From Candidatus Omnitrophota bacterium (GTDB lineage Bacteria > Omnitrophota > Gorgyraeia > JABMRN01 > RBG-13-46-9): DNA of 23,860 nt. The stretch lies in the NCBI GenBank assembly GCA_016782495.1, contig JADHYL010000005.1:1-23860 (forward strand), in the 5' to 3' direction. The notes under the pieces were generated by a model, which was given only the letters and a program-made list of their open reading frames with translations, did no database searches and was not told the origin of the DNA. This document shows positions 5,951 through 13,476 of the stretch, one piece after another (position 1 is the first letter of the stretch; every line of letters starts with the position of its first letter). The translations under genes were made by a program, and so were the position numbers.

Positions 5951-6233
5951 AAAAAGGATAGTCATAAAGAACGAATCCGGCCTCCACGCCAGGCCAGCTT
6001 CGCTTTTTGTGCAGATAGCCAATAAGTATGACTGCGAAATTACGGTAAAAAAAGGGAAGCAGAAGGTAAACGGAAAATCCATAATGGGAATAATGATGCT
6101 TGCGGCCGAAAAAGGAAGCAAGGTTACAATAGTCGCCGAAGGCGATGACGCCGAACACGCCGTCAAGGAGCTTGAAAGCCTGCTCTTAAGCGAAACACTG
6201 GAGAATTTCGATGCGAAAAAAGAAAAAAAATAA
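5940..6233 (+). CDS. ptsH: HPr phosphocarrier protein
   Basis: A 97-residue HPr with the active histidine H16 in GLHARPA and the regulatory serine S47 in VNGKSIMGIM, the site that HPr kinase phosphorylates in organisms that have it. It transfers phosphate from EI to EIIA proteins. The C-terminal tail is about ten residues longer than usual and Lys-rich. The gene overlaps the GH57 gene by 11 bases and ptsI by 23 bases; its stop follows a run of eight A (6223-6230). Presence of the serine hints at HPrK-type control, but no hprK is in the window. Confidence 0.95.
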   Translation: MVVEKRIVIKNESGLHARPASLFVQIANKYDCEITVKKGKQKVNGKSIMGIMMLAAEKGSKVTIVAEGDDAEHAVKELESLLLSETLENFDAKKEKK

Positions 6234-8016
6234 ACCCAAAAAGAAAGAGATCGTTCTTTACGGTATCCCCGCGGCCCCGGGAATTACGATGGGCCCCGCA
6301 TACCCGCTTTACGACGAGGAAATCGAGGTCCCCAAAAAGAGAGTCAGGGAAAGAATGGTGGTGGACGAAATCGCGCGTTTCAAAAAAGCGCTCGTAAAAA
6401 CGAGGGAAGAGATCCTGGCCATTCATGCAAAGATTTCAAAAGAAATGGGCATGGAAAAGGCCCGCATATTCGGGGCGCATCTTATGGTTCTGGAGGACGA
6501 AGTTCTCATAGGCGAGGTTATAGCGAAGCTTAAGAAAGAAAAGTTCGCGGTGGAATATGTATTCTGGGAGGTTTTAAAGAAATATATAAAAGTGCTGTCC
6601 AAAAGCGAAGACGAATACTTAAGAGAAAGGGTAAGCGACATAAACGACGTCGCGAAAAGAATACTGAAAAATTTATTGGGAGCGGAACACCGGTCGCTAC
6701 AGGACCTGAAGAAGAAAACAGTAGTTGTCGCTTATGACTTATCGCCGTCGGACACCGCCCTCATGCATCGCGGAAACGTCATGGCTTTTGTAACCGATAT
6801 CGGCGGCCGCACCTCGCATACCGCTATCATGGCTAAGTCCCTGAAGATACCGGCTGTTGTGGGTTTGGAGAGCATAACCTCGAACGTGAAAGAGGGATCG
6901 TACATAATAGTAGACGGAAACCGCGGCATCGTGGTCATAGACCCGTCAAAAGAAACGATAAAAAAGTACCTGCAGGATAAAAAACGATTCGCAAAATTCG
7001 AAAAATTCCTTTTTAAATTAAAAGATCTACCCGCTGAAACCCTAGACGGCAAAGAGATAGAATTAGCCGCTAACATAGAACTTCCTGACGACGTGCCCGG
7101 CGTCCTGGCCCACGGGGCCAAAGGCGTAGGTTTATACAGGACCGAATATATATACATGAACAGGAAAGGTTTGCCGACCGAAGAAGAACAATATGTGGCT
7201 TACAAAGAGGTAGCGGAGAAAATTAAACCAAATTCGGTCATCGTAAGAACGCTGGATTTAGGCGGCGATAAGTTTCTATCGCAACTTGACGTACCGCATG
7301 AGATGAACCCGTTTTTAGGGTGGAGGGCCATACGTTTCTGTTTGGCGAAGCCGGATATATTCAAAACACAACTAAGAGCTATCTTAAGGGCCTCCGCTTT
7401 TGGAAAACTTAAGATCATGTATCCGATGATATCAGGCATAGAGGAACTCAGGCAGGCAAACGACATTCTGAAGGAAGTAAAAGACAACTTAAAGAAGAAG
7501 TCAATCCCTTTTGACAAAGACATGGAAGTGGGCGCCATGATCGAGGTTCCCTCGGCGGCGCTTACGAGCGATGTCCTGGCCAAGGAAGCCGATTTTTTCA
7601 GCATAGGGACTAATGACCTGATACAATATGCGCTTGCGGTTGACAGGGTTAATGAGAAGATAGCTTATCTATACGAACCGGCGCATCCGGCTGTTTTAAG
7701 ACTTATTAAGATGATAATCGATAACGCCCACAGAGAAGATGTGTGGGTGGGGATGTGCGGCGAAATGGCCGGTGACGCCACGCTTACGGTCATACTTTTG
7801 GGGTTGGGCCTGGACGAGTTTAGCACGTCCCCGATCGTGGTGCCGGAAGTAAAGCGCATCGTGAGATCCTTAAGATACGAAGACGCTAAAAAGGTCGCTG
7901 AAAAAGCGCTCACCCTTTCCTCGAGTAAAGAGGTAATAATGTATGCAAAAGAGAAAATGGAAGAACTGGTTCCCAAGTTTGTCAGCCAGAGCTTAAGACT
8001 GAAAGACAAAAAATAA
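6211..8016 (+). CDS. ptsI: PTS enzyme I (phosphoenolpyruvate-protein phosphotransferase)
   Basis: A 601-residue EI that autophosphorylates from PEP and passes phosphate to HPr. The N-terminal domain has GIPAAPGI; the phosphohistidine is H203 in GGRTSHTAIMA; the PEP-binding barrel includes GLYRTEYIYM, the LGGDK motif, and C516 in GMCGEMAGD. Length matches canonical EI; there is no N-terminal GAF domain, so it is not the EI-Ntr form. The start at 6211 adds a basic leader (MRKKKKNKPKKK) before the usual EI N-terminus; no other start codon lies between it and GIPAAPG, and GGAG (6200-6203) is well placed. It overlaps ptsH by 23 bases. Confidence 0.95.
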   Translation: MRKKKKNKPKKKEIVLYGIPAAPGITMGPAYPLYDEEIEVPKKRVRERMVVDEIARFKKALVKTREEILAIHAKISKEMGMEKARIFGAHLMVLEDEVLIGEVIAKLKKEKFAVEYVFWEVLKKYIKVLSKSEDEYLRERVSDINDVAKRILKNLLGAEHRSLQDLKKKTVVVAYDLSPSDTALMHRGNVMAFVTDIGGRTSHTAIMAKSLKIPAVVGLESITSNVKEGSYIIVDGNRGIVVIDPSKETIKKYLQDKKRFAKFEKFLFKLKDLPAETLDGKEIELAANIELPDDVPGVLAHGAKGVGLYRTEYIYMNRKGLPTEEEQYVAYKEVAEKIKPNSVIVRTLDLGGDKFLSQLDVPHEMNPFLGWRAIRFCLAKPDIFKTQLRAILRASAFGKLKIMYPMISGIEELRQANDILKEVKDNLKKKSIPFDKDMEVGAMIEVPSAALTSDVLAKEADFFSIGTNDLIQYALAVDRVNEKIAYLYEPAHPAVLRLIKMIIDNAHREDVWVGMCGEMAGDATLTVILLGLGLDEFSTSPIVVPEVKRIVRSLRYEDAKKVAEKALTLSSSKEVIMYAKEKMEELVPKFVSQSLRLKDKK

Positions 8017-8042
8017 CGTTCGAAAAAAAGGAAATCGGAGGA

Positions 8043-9125
8043 ATGATGGGCATAAGAAGAAGCGTGAACCTGGACGACCGGAAAATGATATCAAAAATGG
8101 ACAAAGAAAATATGCTCGAGCTTTTGACATTTTTTCCGAAGCAGTGCGAAGATGCCCTTTATATCGGGAAAAACACCAAAATAGCCCCCTCCTATAAAAA
8201 AAGCTACGCGAATATTGTTTTTACGGGACTGGGCGGCTCGGCGATAGGCGCGGATGTAGTAAAAGGATACCTGGAAAACGAGCTTGAAAGGCCCGTCGTT
8301 GTAAACAGAAATTACACCTTGCCGCATTTTACCGGCAGGGATTCGCTCGTTTTCGCCATCAGCTATTCGGGAAATACCGAAGAGACCCTTTCGGCCTACA
8401 ATGAGGCAAAAAAGAAGAACGCAAATGTCGTGGTTATCACTTCAGGCGGAAAATTGAAAGACCTGGCTTTAAAAAATAAAGACGTAATTTCAGTAATACC
8501 AAAGGGTTACCCGCCGCGGTGCGCATTGGGTTATTCCTTCATCCCGGCCCTGGCCACACTTTCAAAACTCGGCTTAATAAAAAGTAAAGAGGGCGAGATA
8601 AAAAAGGCAATAAGGTTTCTCGGCGCCCTCCGCGATAAAACGCTCACCGCCGGCGTAAAAAAAAGCGCCAATCTAGCCAAGGAGATAGCGCGTAAGATTT
8701 ATAAAAAATTTCCCACAATTTACGCGTCAGCGAGAATGGAAAGCGCGGCCACGAGATGGCGCGACCAGTTCGCCGAAAACGCAAAAACACTTTCTTCCAT
8801 GCATGTTTTTCCGGAAATGAACCATAATGAAATCGTAGGCTGGGTCAATCCGAGGGGCCTTCTTAAGGATTTTGTGGCTATAATACTTAAAGACAAAGAC
8901 GACCACCCGCGGATTCAAAAGCGGATGGAGATAACAAAAACTATCATAAGGAAAGAAAAATTCAGCGTTTTAGAAGTCAAGAGCCAGGGGAATAGCTTTC
9001 TGGAGAGGATGCTTTCTTTGATCTACATAGGGGATTTTACCAGTTTTTATCTGGCTATTCTTAATAGGATAAACCCCACCCCGGTTGACAGGATTACGTA
9101 TCTTAAGAAGCGATTGGTACAATAA
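8043..9125 (+). CDS. Bifunctional phosphoglucose/phosphomannose isomerase
   Basis: A 360-residue SIS-domain isomerase of the PGI/PMI family known from Archaea and diverse bacteria, interconverting glucose-6-P or mannose-6-P with fructose-6-P. Visible: GLGGSAIGAD (62-71), SYSGNTEETLS (108-118), RWRDQFAENAK (238-248) with E245 as the likely catalytic glutamate, and PEMNHNEIVGW (257-267) with H261. GGAGG (8037-8041) precedes the start almost immediately; the second ATG (8046) may be used. It supplies fructose-6-P to pfkA, further along the same block, and mannose-P for envelope sugars. Confidence 0.9.
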   Translation: MMGIRRSVNLDDRKMISKMDKENMLELLTFFPKQCEDALYIGKNTKIAPSYKKSYANIVFTGLGGSAIGADVVKGYLENELERPVVVNRNYTLPHFTGRDSLVFAISYSGNTEETLSAYNEAKKKNANVVVITSGGKLKDLALKNKDVISVIPKGYPPRCALGYSFIPALATLSKLGLIKSKEGEIKKAIRFLGALRDKTLTAGVKKSANLAKEIARKIYKKFPTIYASARMESAATRWRDQFAENAKTLSSMHVFPEMNHNEIVGWVNPRGLLKDFVAIILKDKDDHPRIQKRMEITKTIIRKEKFSVLEVKSQGNSFLERMLSLIYIGDFTSFYLAILNRINPTPVDRITYLKKRLVQ

Positions 9126-9132
9126 TACAAGC

Positions 9133-9171
9133 CGGGATCGGAATTCACCGACAACTAAAGCTCCAATCCCG
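9133..9171 (+). other. Imperfect hairpin before the nucleotidyltransferase gene
   Basis: CGGGATCGG (9133-9141) pairs with CCAATCCCG (9163-9171) with one mismatch, in the 63-base spacer. There is no T tract, so it is not a standard terminator; it could be a processing or leader structure. It does not resemble a SAM riboswitch I recognise. Confidence 0.4.
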
Positions 9172-9188
9172 AATTGGAATAGGTTAGC

Positions 9189-9950
9189 ATGACGGCGATT
9201 ATATTGGCGGCGGGATACGGAACAAGACTTTATCCGTTAACGCTGGATAAACCAAAGGCGCTTTTGGAAGTCGGCGGAAAAACAATTTTAGACCGGCTTC
9301 TGGCAAAAATAGAAGAAGTAAAGAAATGCGGGAAAGCGTATATAGTCACAAACGAAAAATTCCACAAAAGTCTCGAGGACTGGAAAAAAAGGCGCGATTT
9401 TTCTTTTGAAATAGAGGTCATAAACGACCGCACCCGGTCCAATGAAACGAGGCTCGGCGCTATAGGCGATATCAATCTGGCGCTTCGGGAAAGAAGCATA
9501 AATGACGATTTGCTTATTACCGGAAGCGATAATCTATTTGAGTTTAAGTTGACGGATTTTGTCGAATTCGCGGAAAAAAATAGACCTCACAACGCAATCG
9601 CGCTTTTTGACGTCGGCGATAAAAAACTTGCCCAAAAATACGGCATATGTTCTTTGGATAAAAACGCGCGCGTTATAGATTTTGAAGAAAAACCCGCCTC
9701 ACCGAAAAGCACCCTTGCGGCAACAGCTTTATATTTTGTACCGAAAGAGAAAATCGCCGATATTTACGATTACATGAAAACCGATCTTTCAAAGGACGCG
9801 CCGGGTAATCTCATGAAGTGGCTTGCGAAGAAAGATAAACTTTTCGGCTACGTCTTGAAAGACGTCTGGTACGACATAGGGGATATTAATTCTTTAAAAA
9901 AAGCGGACGAAGATTTCAAAAACAAGGAGAAGAACAATGAGAAAACATAG
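9189..9950 (+). CDS. Sugar-phosphate nucleotidyltransferase
   Basis: A 253-residue NTP_transferase protein. The nucleotide-binding signature LAAGYGTRLYPLT is at residues 6-18, followed by KPKALLEVGGK; a GSDNLFEF metal/sugar region and a VWYDIGD stretch near the C-terminus are as in glucose-1-phosphate thymidylyl- or uridylyltransferases. It would activate a hexose-1-phosphate to an NDP-sugar; base and sugar specificity cannot be read from the sequence. It overlaps metK by 14 bases and follows the hexose-phosphate isomerase, which suggests it draws on the same sugar-phosphate pool. Confidence 0.85.
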   Translation: MTAIILAAGYGTRLYPLTLDKPKALLEVGGKTILDRLLAKIEEVKKCGKAYIVTNEKFHKSLEDWKKRRDFSFEIEVINDRTRSNETRLGAIGDINLALRERSINDDLLITGSDNLFEFKLTDFVEFAEKNRPHNAIALFDVGDKKLAQKYGICSLDKNARVIDFEEKPASPKSTLAATALYFVPKEKIADIYDYMKTDLSKDAPGNLMKWLAKKDKLFGYVLKDVWYDIGDINSLKKADEDFKNKEKNNEKT

Positions 9951-11079
9951 GTATCTTTTAAGCTCGGAGAGCGTGACGGAGGGGCATCCGGACAAGGTGT
10001 GTGACCAGATCTCCGACGCGATTTTGGATTCCATAATGAAACAGGACCCTATGGGGAGAGTCGCGTGCGAAACGATGGTCACCACGGGCCTTACCATAGT
10101 GGCGGGGGAGATAACCACCTCCTGTTATGTGGAAATACCCAAGATAATCAGGCACACGATAAAAGAGATAGGTTATGATGACCCGCAGTACGGATTCGAC
10201 CACCTTACCTCCGGAGTCATTACTTCCATACAGGCCCAGTCTCCCGACATCGCTCTCGGCGTCAATAAAGGCGGGGCCGGGGACCAGGGCATGATGTTCG
10301 GATACGCCACTGATGAGACAAAGGAGCTCATGCCAATGCCGATCGCGCTAGCCCATAAACTCTCCAGGAGGCTTGCAGATATCAGGAAGAAAAAAATAGT
10401 AAAATATTTAAGGCCGGACGGCAAATCGCAGGTAACGGTAGAATATCTAAACGGAATGCCCCACAAAGTTAAAACTGTTATAGTCAGCGGCCATCATGAC
10501 GGAAAGGTGAAAACAAAGGATATAAGGCATGACTTGAAAAAACTCGTTATCGACAAGGTTATTCCCGCTCACTTAATGGATAAGGACGTAAAGATTTACA
10601 TTAATCCTACGGGAAGATTTGAAGTCGGCGGTCCCATGGCTGATACAGGGGTAACGGGCAGGAAAATCATAGTCGATACGTACGGAGGCGTCGGAAGCCA
10701 CGGCGGAGGGTGTTTTTCCGGAAAAGACCCGACAAAAGTTGATAGATCCGCCTCTTACATGGCCAGATACGTAGCGAAAAATATCGTAGCGGCAAAACTT
10801 GCTAAAAAGTGCGAAATACAACTTGCTTACGCAATAGGCATCGCGGAACCCGTGAGCATAATGGTGAATACGTTTGGGACAGGCCACGTATCAGAAGAAA
10901 AGCTCGTGAAAGCCACGAGAAAGGTATTTGACCTTACGCCATACGGCATTATTAAAAACTTAAGACTCAGAATGCCTATATATAAGAAGACAGCCTGTTA
11001 CGGGCACTTTGGCAGAGAGGACGAGGGCTTTACCTGGGAAGAAATAGATAAAATAAACGCTTTGCGAAAAGAGGTATAA
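9937..11079 (+). CDS. metK: S-adenosylmethionine synthetase
   Basis: A 380-residue MetK making SAM from methionine and ATP. Landmarks: SVTEGHPDKVCDQISDAILD near the N-terminus, GAGDQGMMFGYA, GRFEVGGPMADTGVTGRK, and GGGCFSGKDPTKVDRSA, where a cysteine replaces the more common alanine of GGGAFSGKD. Length is typical. The start is inside the end of the nucleotidyltransferase gene (14-base overlap), preceded by AAGGAG. ahcY follows after 4 bases, forming a SAM make-and-recycle pair. Confidence 0.97.
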   Translation: MRKHRYLLSSESVTEGHPDKVCDQISDAILDSIMKQDPMGRVACETMVTTGLTIVAGEITTSCYVEIPKIIRHTIKEIGYDDPQYGFDHLTSGVITSIQAQSPDIALGVNKGGAGDQGMMFGYATDETKELMPMPIALAHKLSRRLADIRKKKIVKYLRPDGKSQVTVEYLNGMPHKVKTVIVSGHHDGKVKTKDIRHDLKKLVIDKVIPAHLMDKDVKIYINPTGRFEVGGPMADTGVTGRKIIVDTYGGVGSHGGGCFSGKDPTKVDRSASYMARYVAKNIVAAKLAKKCEIQLAYAIGIAEPVSIMVNTFGTGHVSEEKLVKATRKVFDLTPYGIIKNLRLRMPIYKKTACYGHFGREDEGFTWEEIDKINALRKEV

Positions 11080-11083
11080 AAAA

Positions 11084-12340
11084 ATGAAATACGATGTAAA
11101 AGATCCGGCTCTCGCCAAGAAAGGCCGTTTGAGAATCGAATGGGCGAAAGCATATATGCCTGTCATGCGGCTTTTGGAAGAAAAATTCAAAAGAGAAAAA
11201 CCTTTTAAAAATGTGCGTATTTCATGTTGCCTTCACGTTACGACAGAAACAGCGGTTCTAGCAAGCGCGCTTAAAGAAGGGGGAGCCAACGTCCTTTTAT
11301 GCGCTTCCAATCCGCTGAGCACGCAAGACGACGTGGCCGCATCGCTCGTCAAAGACTATAAAATAGGCGTATTTGCGAAAAAAGGCGAAGACCGGAAAAC
11401 CTATTACAGGCACATCGATATGGTTTTAGATCAGAAGCCCAACATAACTATTGACGACGGGGCGGATCTCGTTTCCACCATTCACTCCAAAAGGAGAAAT
11501 TTATTGAAGGATATTATAGGCGGCACCGAAGAGACCACCACGGGTATTATACGCCTCAGGAACATGGAAAAAAGCGGGAAACTGATGTACCCCATAATAG
11601 CCGTAAACGACGCGGATACAAAGCATCTCTTTGATAACCGCTACGGAACGGGACAGTCCACCATAGACGGGATCATGCGCGCCACAAACAGGCTCATAGC
11701 CGGGGCTCAATTTGTTGTTTGCGGTTACGGATGGTGCGGAAGAGGGGTTGCCATGCGCGCCAAAGGGATGGGCGCTAATGTTACGGTATGCGAAGTGGAT
11801 CCGCTTCGGGCGCTTGAAGCCGTAATGGATGGATATAGAGTACTTTCACTGAAAGAAGCCTCCAAATACGGGGATATTTTTGTTACCGCCACGGGCGATA
11901 TAAGCGTCCTGGACGTGGGGCACTTTAAACTGATGAAAGAAGGGGCAATTCTGGCGAACACCGGGCATTTCAACGTTGAAATAAACCTGAAGGGCCTTAA
12001 GAAAATATCTAAAAAAATGAGAAAAATCAGGGACTTTGTGGAAGAATACACTCTAAAGAACGGAAAAAGAATAAACGTTCTCGCGGACGGAAGGCTCGTG
12101 AATTTAGCGGCCGCGGAAGGGCACCCCGCTCACGTTATGGACATGAGTTTCGCTAATCAGGCCCAGGCCAGCCTTTTTCTTATTAAAGAAAAAACGAGGC
12201 TGGAGAATAAGGTTTACGGAGTTCCGGAGAAAATAGATAAGGAAATAGCCCGCCTTAAACTTAAATCAATGGGCGTTAAGCTGGATTTTCTTACTACAAA
12301 ACAGAAAGAGTATCTAAGCAGCTGGGAAGCAGGAACGTAA
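11084..12340 (+). CDS. ahcY: Adenosylhomocysteinase, short form
   Basis: A 418-residue S-adenosylhomocysteine hydrolase, removing the methyltransferase by-product SAH. Seen: CCLHVTTETAVL, NPLSTQDDVAA, GGTEETTTGI, the NAD-binding VVCGYGWCGRGVAMRAKGMG, and HPAHVMDMSFANQA. It ends YLSSWEAGT and lacks both the roughly 40-residue insert of many bacterial enzymes and the C-terminal KxxxYRY segment, as in archaeal and Thermotoga-type proteins. It starts 4 bases after metK, with AGAGGT as the binding site in the metK 3' end. Confidence 0.95.
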   Translation: MKYDVKDPALAKKGRLRIEWAKAYMPVMRLLEEKFKREKPFKNVRISCCLHVTTETAVLASALKEGGANVLLCASNPLSTQDDVAASLVKDYKIGVFAKKGEDRKTYYRHIDMVLDQKPNITIDDGADLVSTIHSKRRNLLKDIIGGTEETTTGIIRLRNMEKSGKLMYPIIAVNDADTKHLFDNRYGTGQSTIDGIMRATNRLIAGAQFVVCGYGWCGRGVAMRAKGMGANVTVCEVDPLRALEAVMDGYRVLSLKEASKYGDIFVTATGDISVLDVGHFKLMKEGAILANTGHFNVEINLKGLKKISKKMRKIRDFVEEYTLKNGKRINVLADGRLVNLAAAEGHPAHVMDMSFANQAQASLFLIKEKTRLENKVYGVPEKIDKEIARLKLKSMGVKLDFLTTKQKEYLSSWEAGT

Positions 12341-12355
12341 CTCGAACTTCAAGCT

Positions 12356-12475
12356 ACGAAAGACGAAGAACGAAAGACGAAGGACGATTAGAAGGATAAA
12401 GTTTTTAAAAGACGTTATATTGCGAGTCGTCCCTCGTCCGAGCGACCGGAGGAAGCGGTCGTCCATCGTCCTTCG
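12356..12475 (+). repeat. Low-complexity direct and inverted repeats upstream of pfkA
   Basis: A 14-base unit ACGAAAGACGAAGA occurs twice in tandem (12356-12369 and 12370-12383, one mismatch). CGAAGGACGAT (12378-12388) is matched exactly by its inverse ATCGTCCTTCG (12465-12475). A smaller hairpin CGACCG/CGGTCG (12443-12448 with 12456-12461) lies inside. The long stem would end one base before the pfkA ribosome binding site (12477-12483). Confidence 0.65.
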
Positions 12476-12488
12476 GAAGGGAGATAAT

Positions 12489-13460
12489 ATGAAGAAAATA
12501 GGCGTATTAACGAGCGGCGGGGACGCCCCTGGCATGAACGCTGCCATAAGGAGCGTTGTAAGGTGCGCCATCCACAACGGACTCGAAGTAAAAGGTATAT
12601 TTAGGGGGTACGAGGGTCTAATCAATAACGAAATGAAAGACATGAGCGCCAGAAGCGTAAGCAACATACTTTCCCGCGGCGGCACCGTACTTAAGACAAG
12701 CCGTTCGGAAGAATTCATGACCAAAGAGGGCAGGAAAAAAGCCTTTGATACGATCAAGAAAAACGGCCTGGACGGACTTATTATAATCGGGGGAAACGGT
12801 TCTTTTCAAGGCGCGCATGTCCTGTGGCAGGAATTTAAGGTGCCTAATATAGGGATACCCGGCACCATAGACAACGATATAAACGGTTCCGACTATACGA
12901 TAGGCTCGCATACGGCGGTCAATACCGCCCTGGACGCAATAGATAAAATAAGAGACACCGTGACAAGTATGGAGCGCATATATGTAGTTGAGGTTATGGG
13001 GAGAAAGGATCCGTTCATAGCCATAACCGTGGGCCTTGCCGGGGGCGCGGAGGAAGTTCTTTTCCCGCCTCATGAGTATAATCTGGATGATATGTGCGAT
13101 GAGATAGTGGAAGGAAGAAAAAAAGGAAAGGTGAGCTGGATCATTGTTGTTTCGGAAGGCGTCGCCAAAGCCACCGATATAGTCGCTAAAATAAAGGAAA
13201 AAACAAATTTCTCTGTAAGGCCGGTTGTCCTGGGCCACACACAAAGGGGTGGGTCTCCAACGGCATTTGACAGGGTTCTCGCGTCCCGTCTTGGTTGTGA
13301 CGCGGTGGAGGCACTCATAAAAGGTAAATCCGATGCGATGGTGGGGATTGTGTCGCACGAGTTACGAATTACGCCTTATGAGGAAGCCTGCAAGGAAGAT
13401 AAGGAGAAGACCTTGCTCGAAGAGAAAATGTATAAACTGACAAAAATACTGGCCACATAA
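12489..13460 (+). CDS. pfkA: 6-phosphofructokinase, ATP-type signature with Asn at position 103
   Basis: A 323-residue group A phosphofructokinase converting fructose-6-P to fructose-1,6-bisphosphate. Seen: GVLTSGGDAPGMNAAIR (5-21), GGNGSFQGA (101-109), GIPGTIDNDI (122-131) with the catalytic Asp, MGRKDPFIA, and GHTQRGGSPTAFDR. Gly104 and the PGTIDND motif (not PKTIDND) point to ATP rather than PPi as donor. Residue 103, normally Asp in GGDGS, is Asn. The start is the ATG at 12489, which has AAGGGAG (12477-12483) five bases upstream; the frame could be extended to 12420 but the extra 23 residues are repeat-derived and lie outside the fold. Confidence 0.93.
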   Translation: MKKIGVLTSGGDAPGMNAAIRSVVRCAIHNGLEVKGIFRGYEGLINNEMKDMSARSVSNILSRGGTVLKTSRSEEFMTKEGRKKAFDTIKKNGLDGLIIIGGNGSFQGAHVLWQEFKVPNIGIPGTIDNDINGSDYTIGSHTAVNTALDAIDKIRDTVTSMERIYVVEVMGRKDPFIAITVGLAGGAEEVLFPPHEYNLDDMCDEIVEGRKKGKVSWIIVVSEGVAKATDIVAKIKEKTNFSVRPVVLGHTQRGGSPTAFDRVLASRLGCDAVEALIKGKSDAMVGIVSHELRITPYEEACKEDKEKTLLEEKMYKLTKILAT

Positions 13461-13476
13461 AAATAGGAGGGAAGGG

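Noticed and set aside
6216..6233. Programmed -1 ribosomal frameshift from ptsH into ptsI
   Set aside because: The EI frame is +1 relative to HPr, so a -1 shift would not reach it; only loss of one base or a +1 shift would, and this is listed as slippage instead.
9126..9188. SAM or SAH riboswitch upstream of the metK-ahcY pair
   Set aside because: The hairpin is upstream of the nucleotidyltransferase, is short, and lacks the multi-helix core and conserved bases of the SAM and SAH classes I know.
12420..12488. Longer pfkA start at 12420
   Set aside because: The extra residues come from the low-complexity repeat, while the ATG at 12489 has a good binding site and starts the conserved fold.
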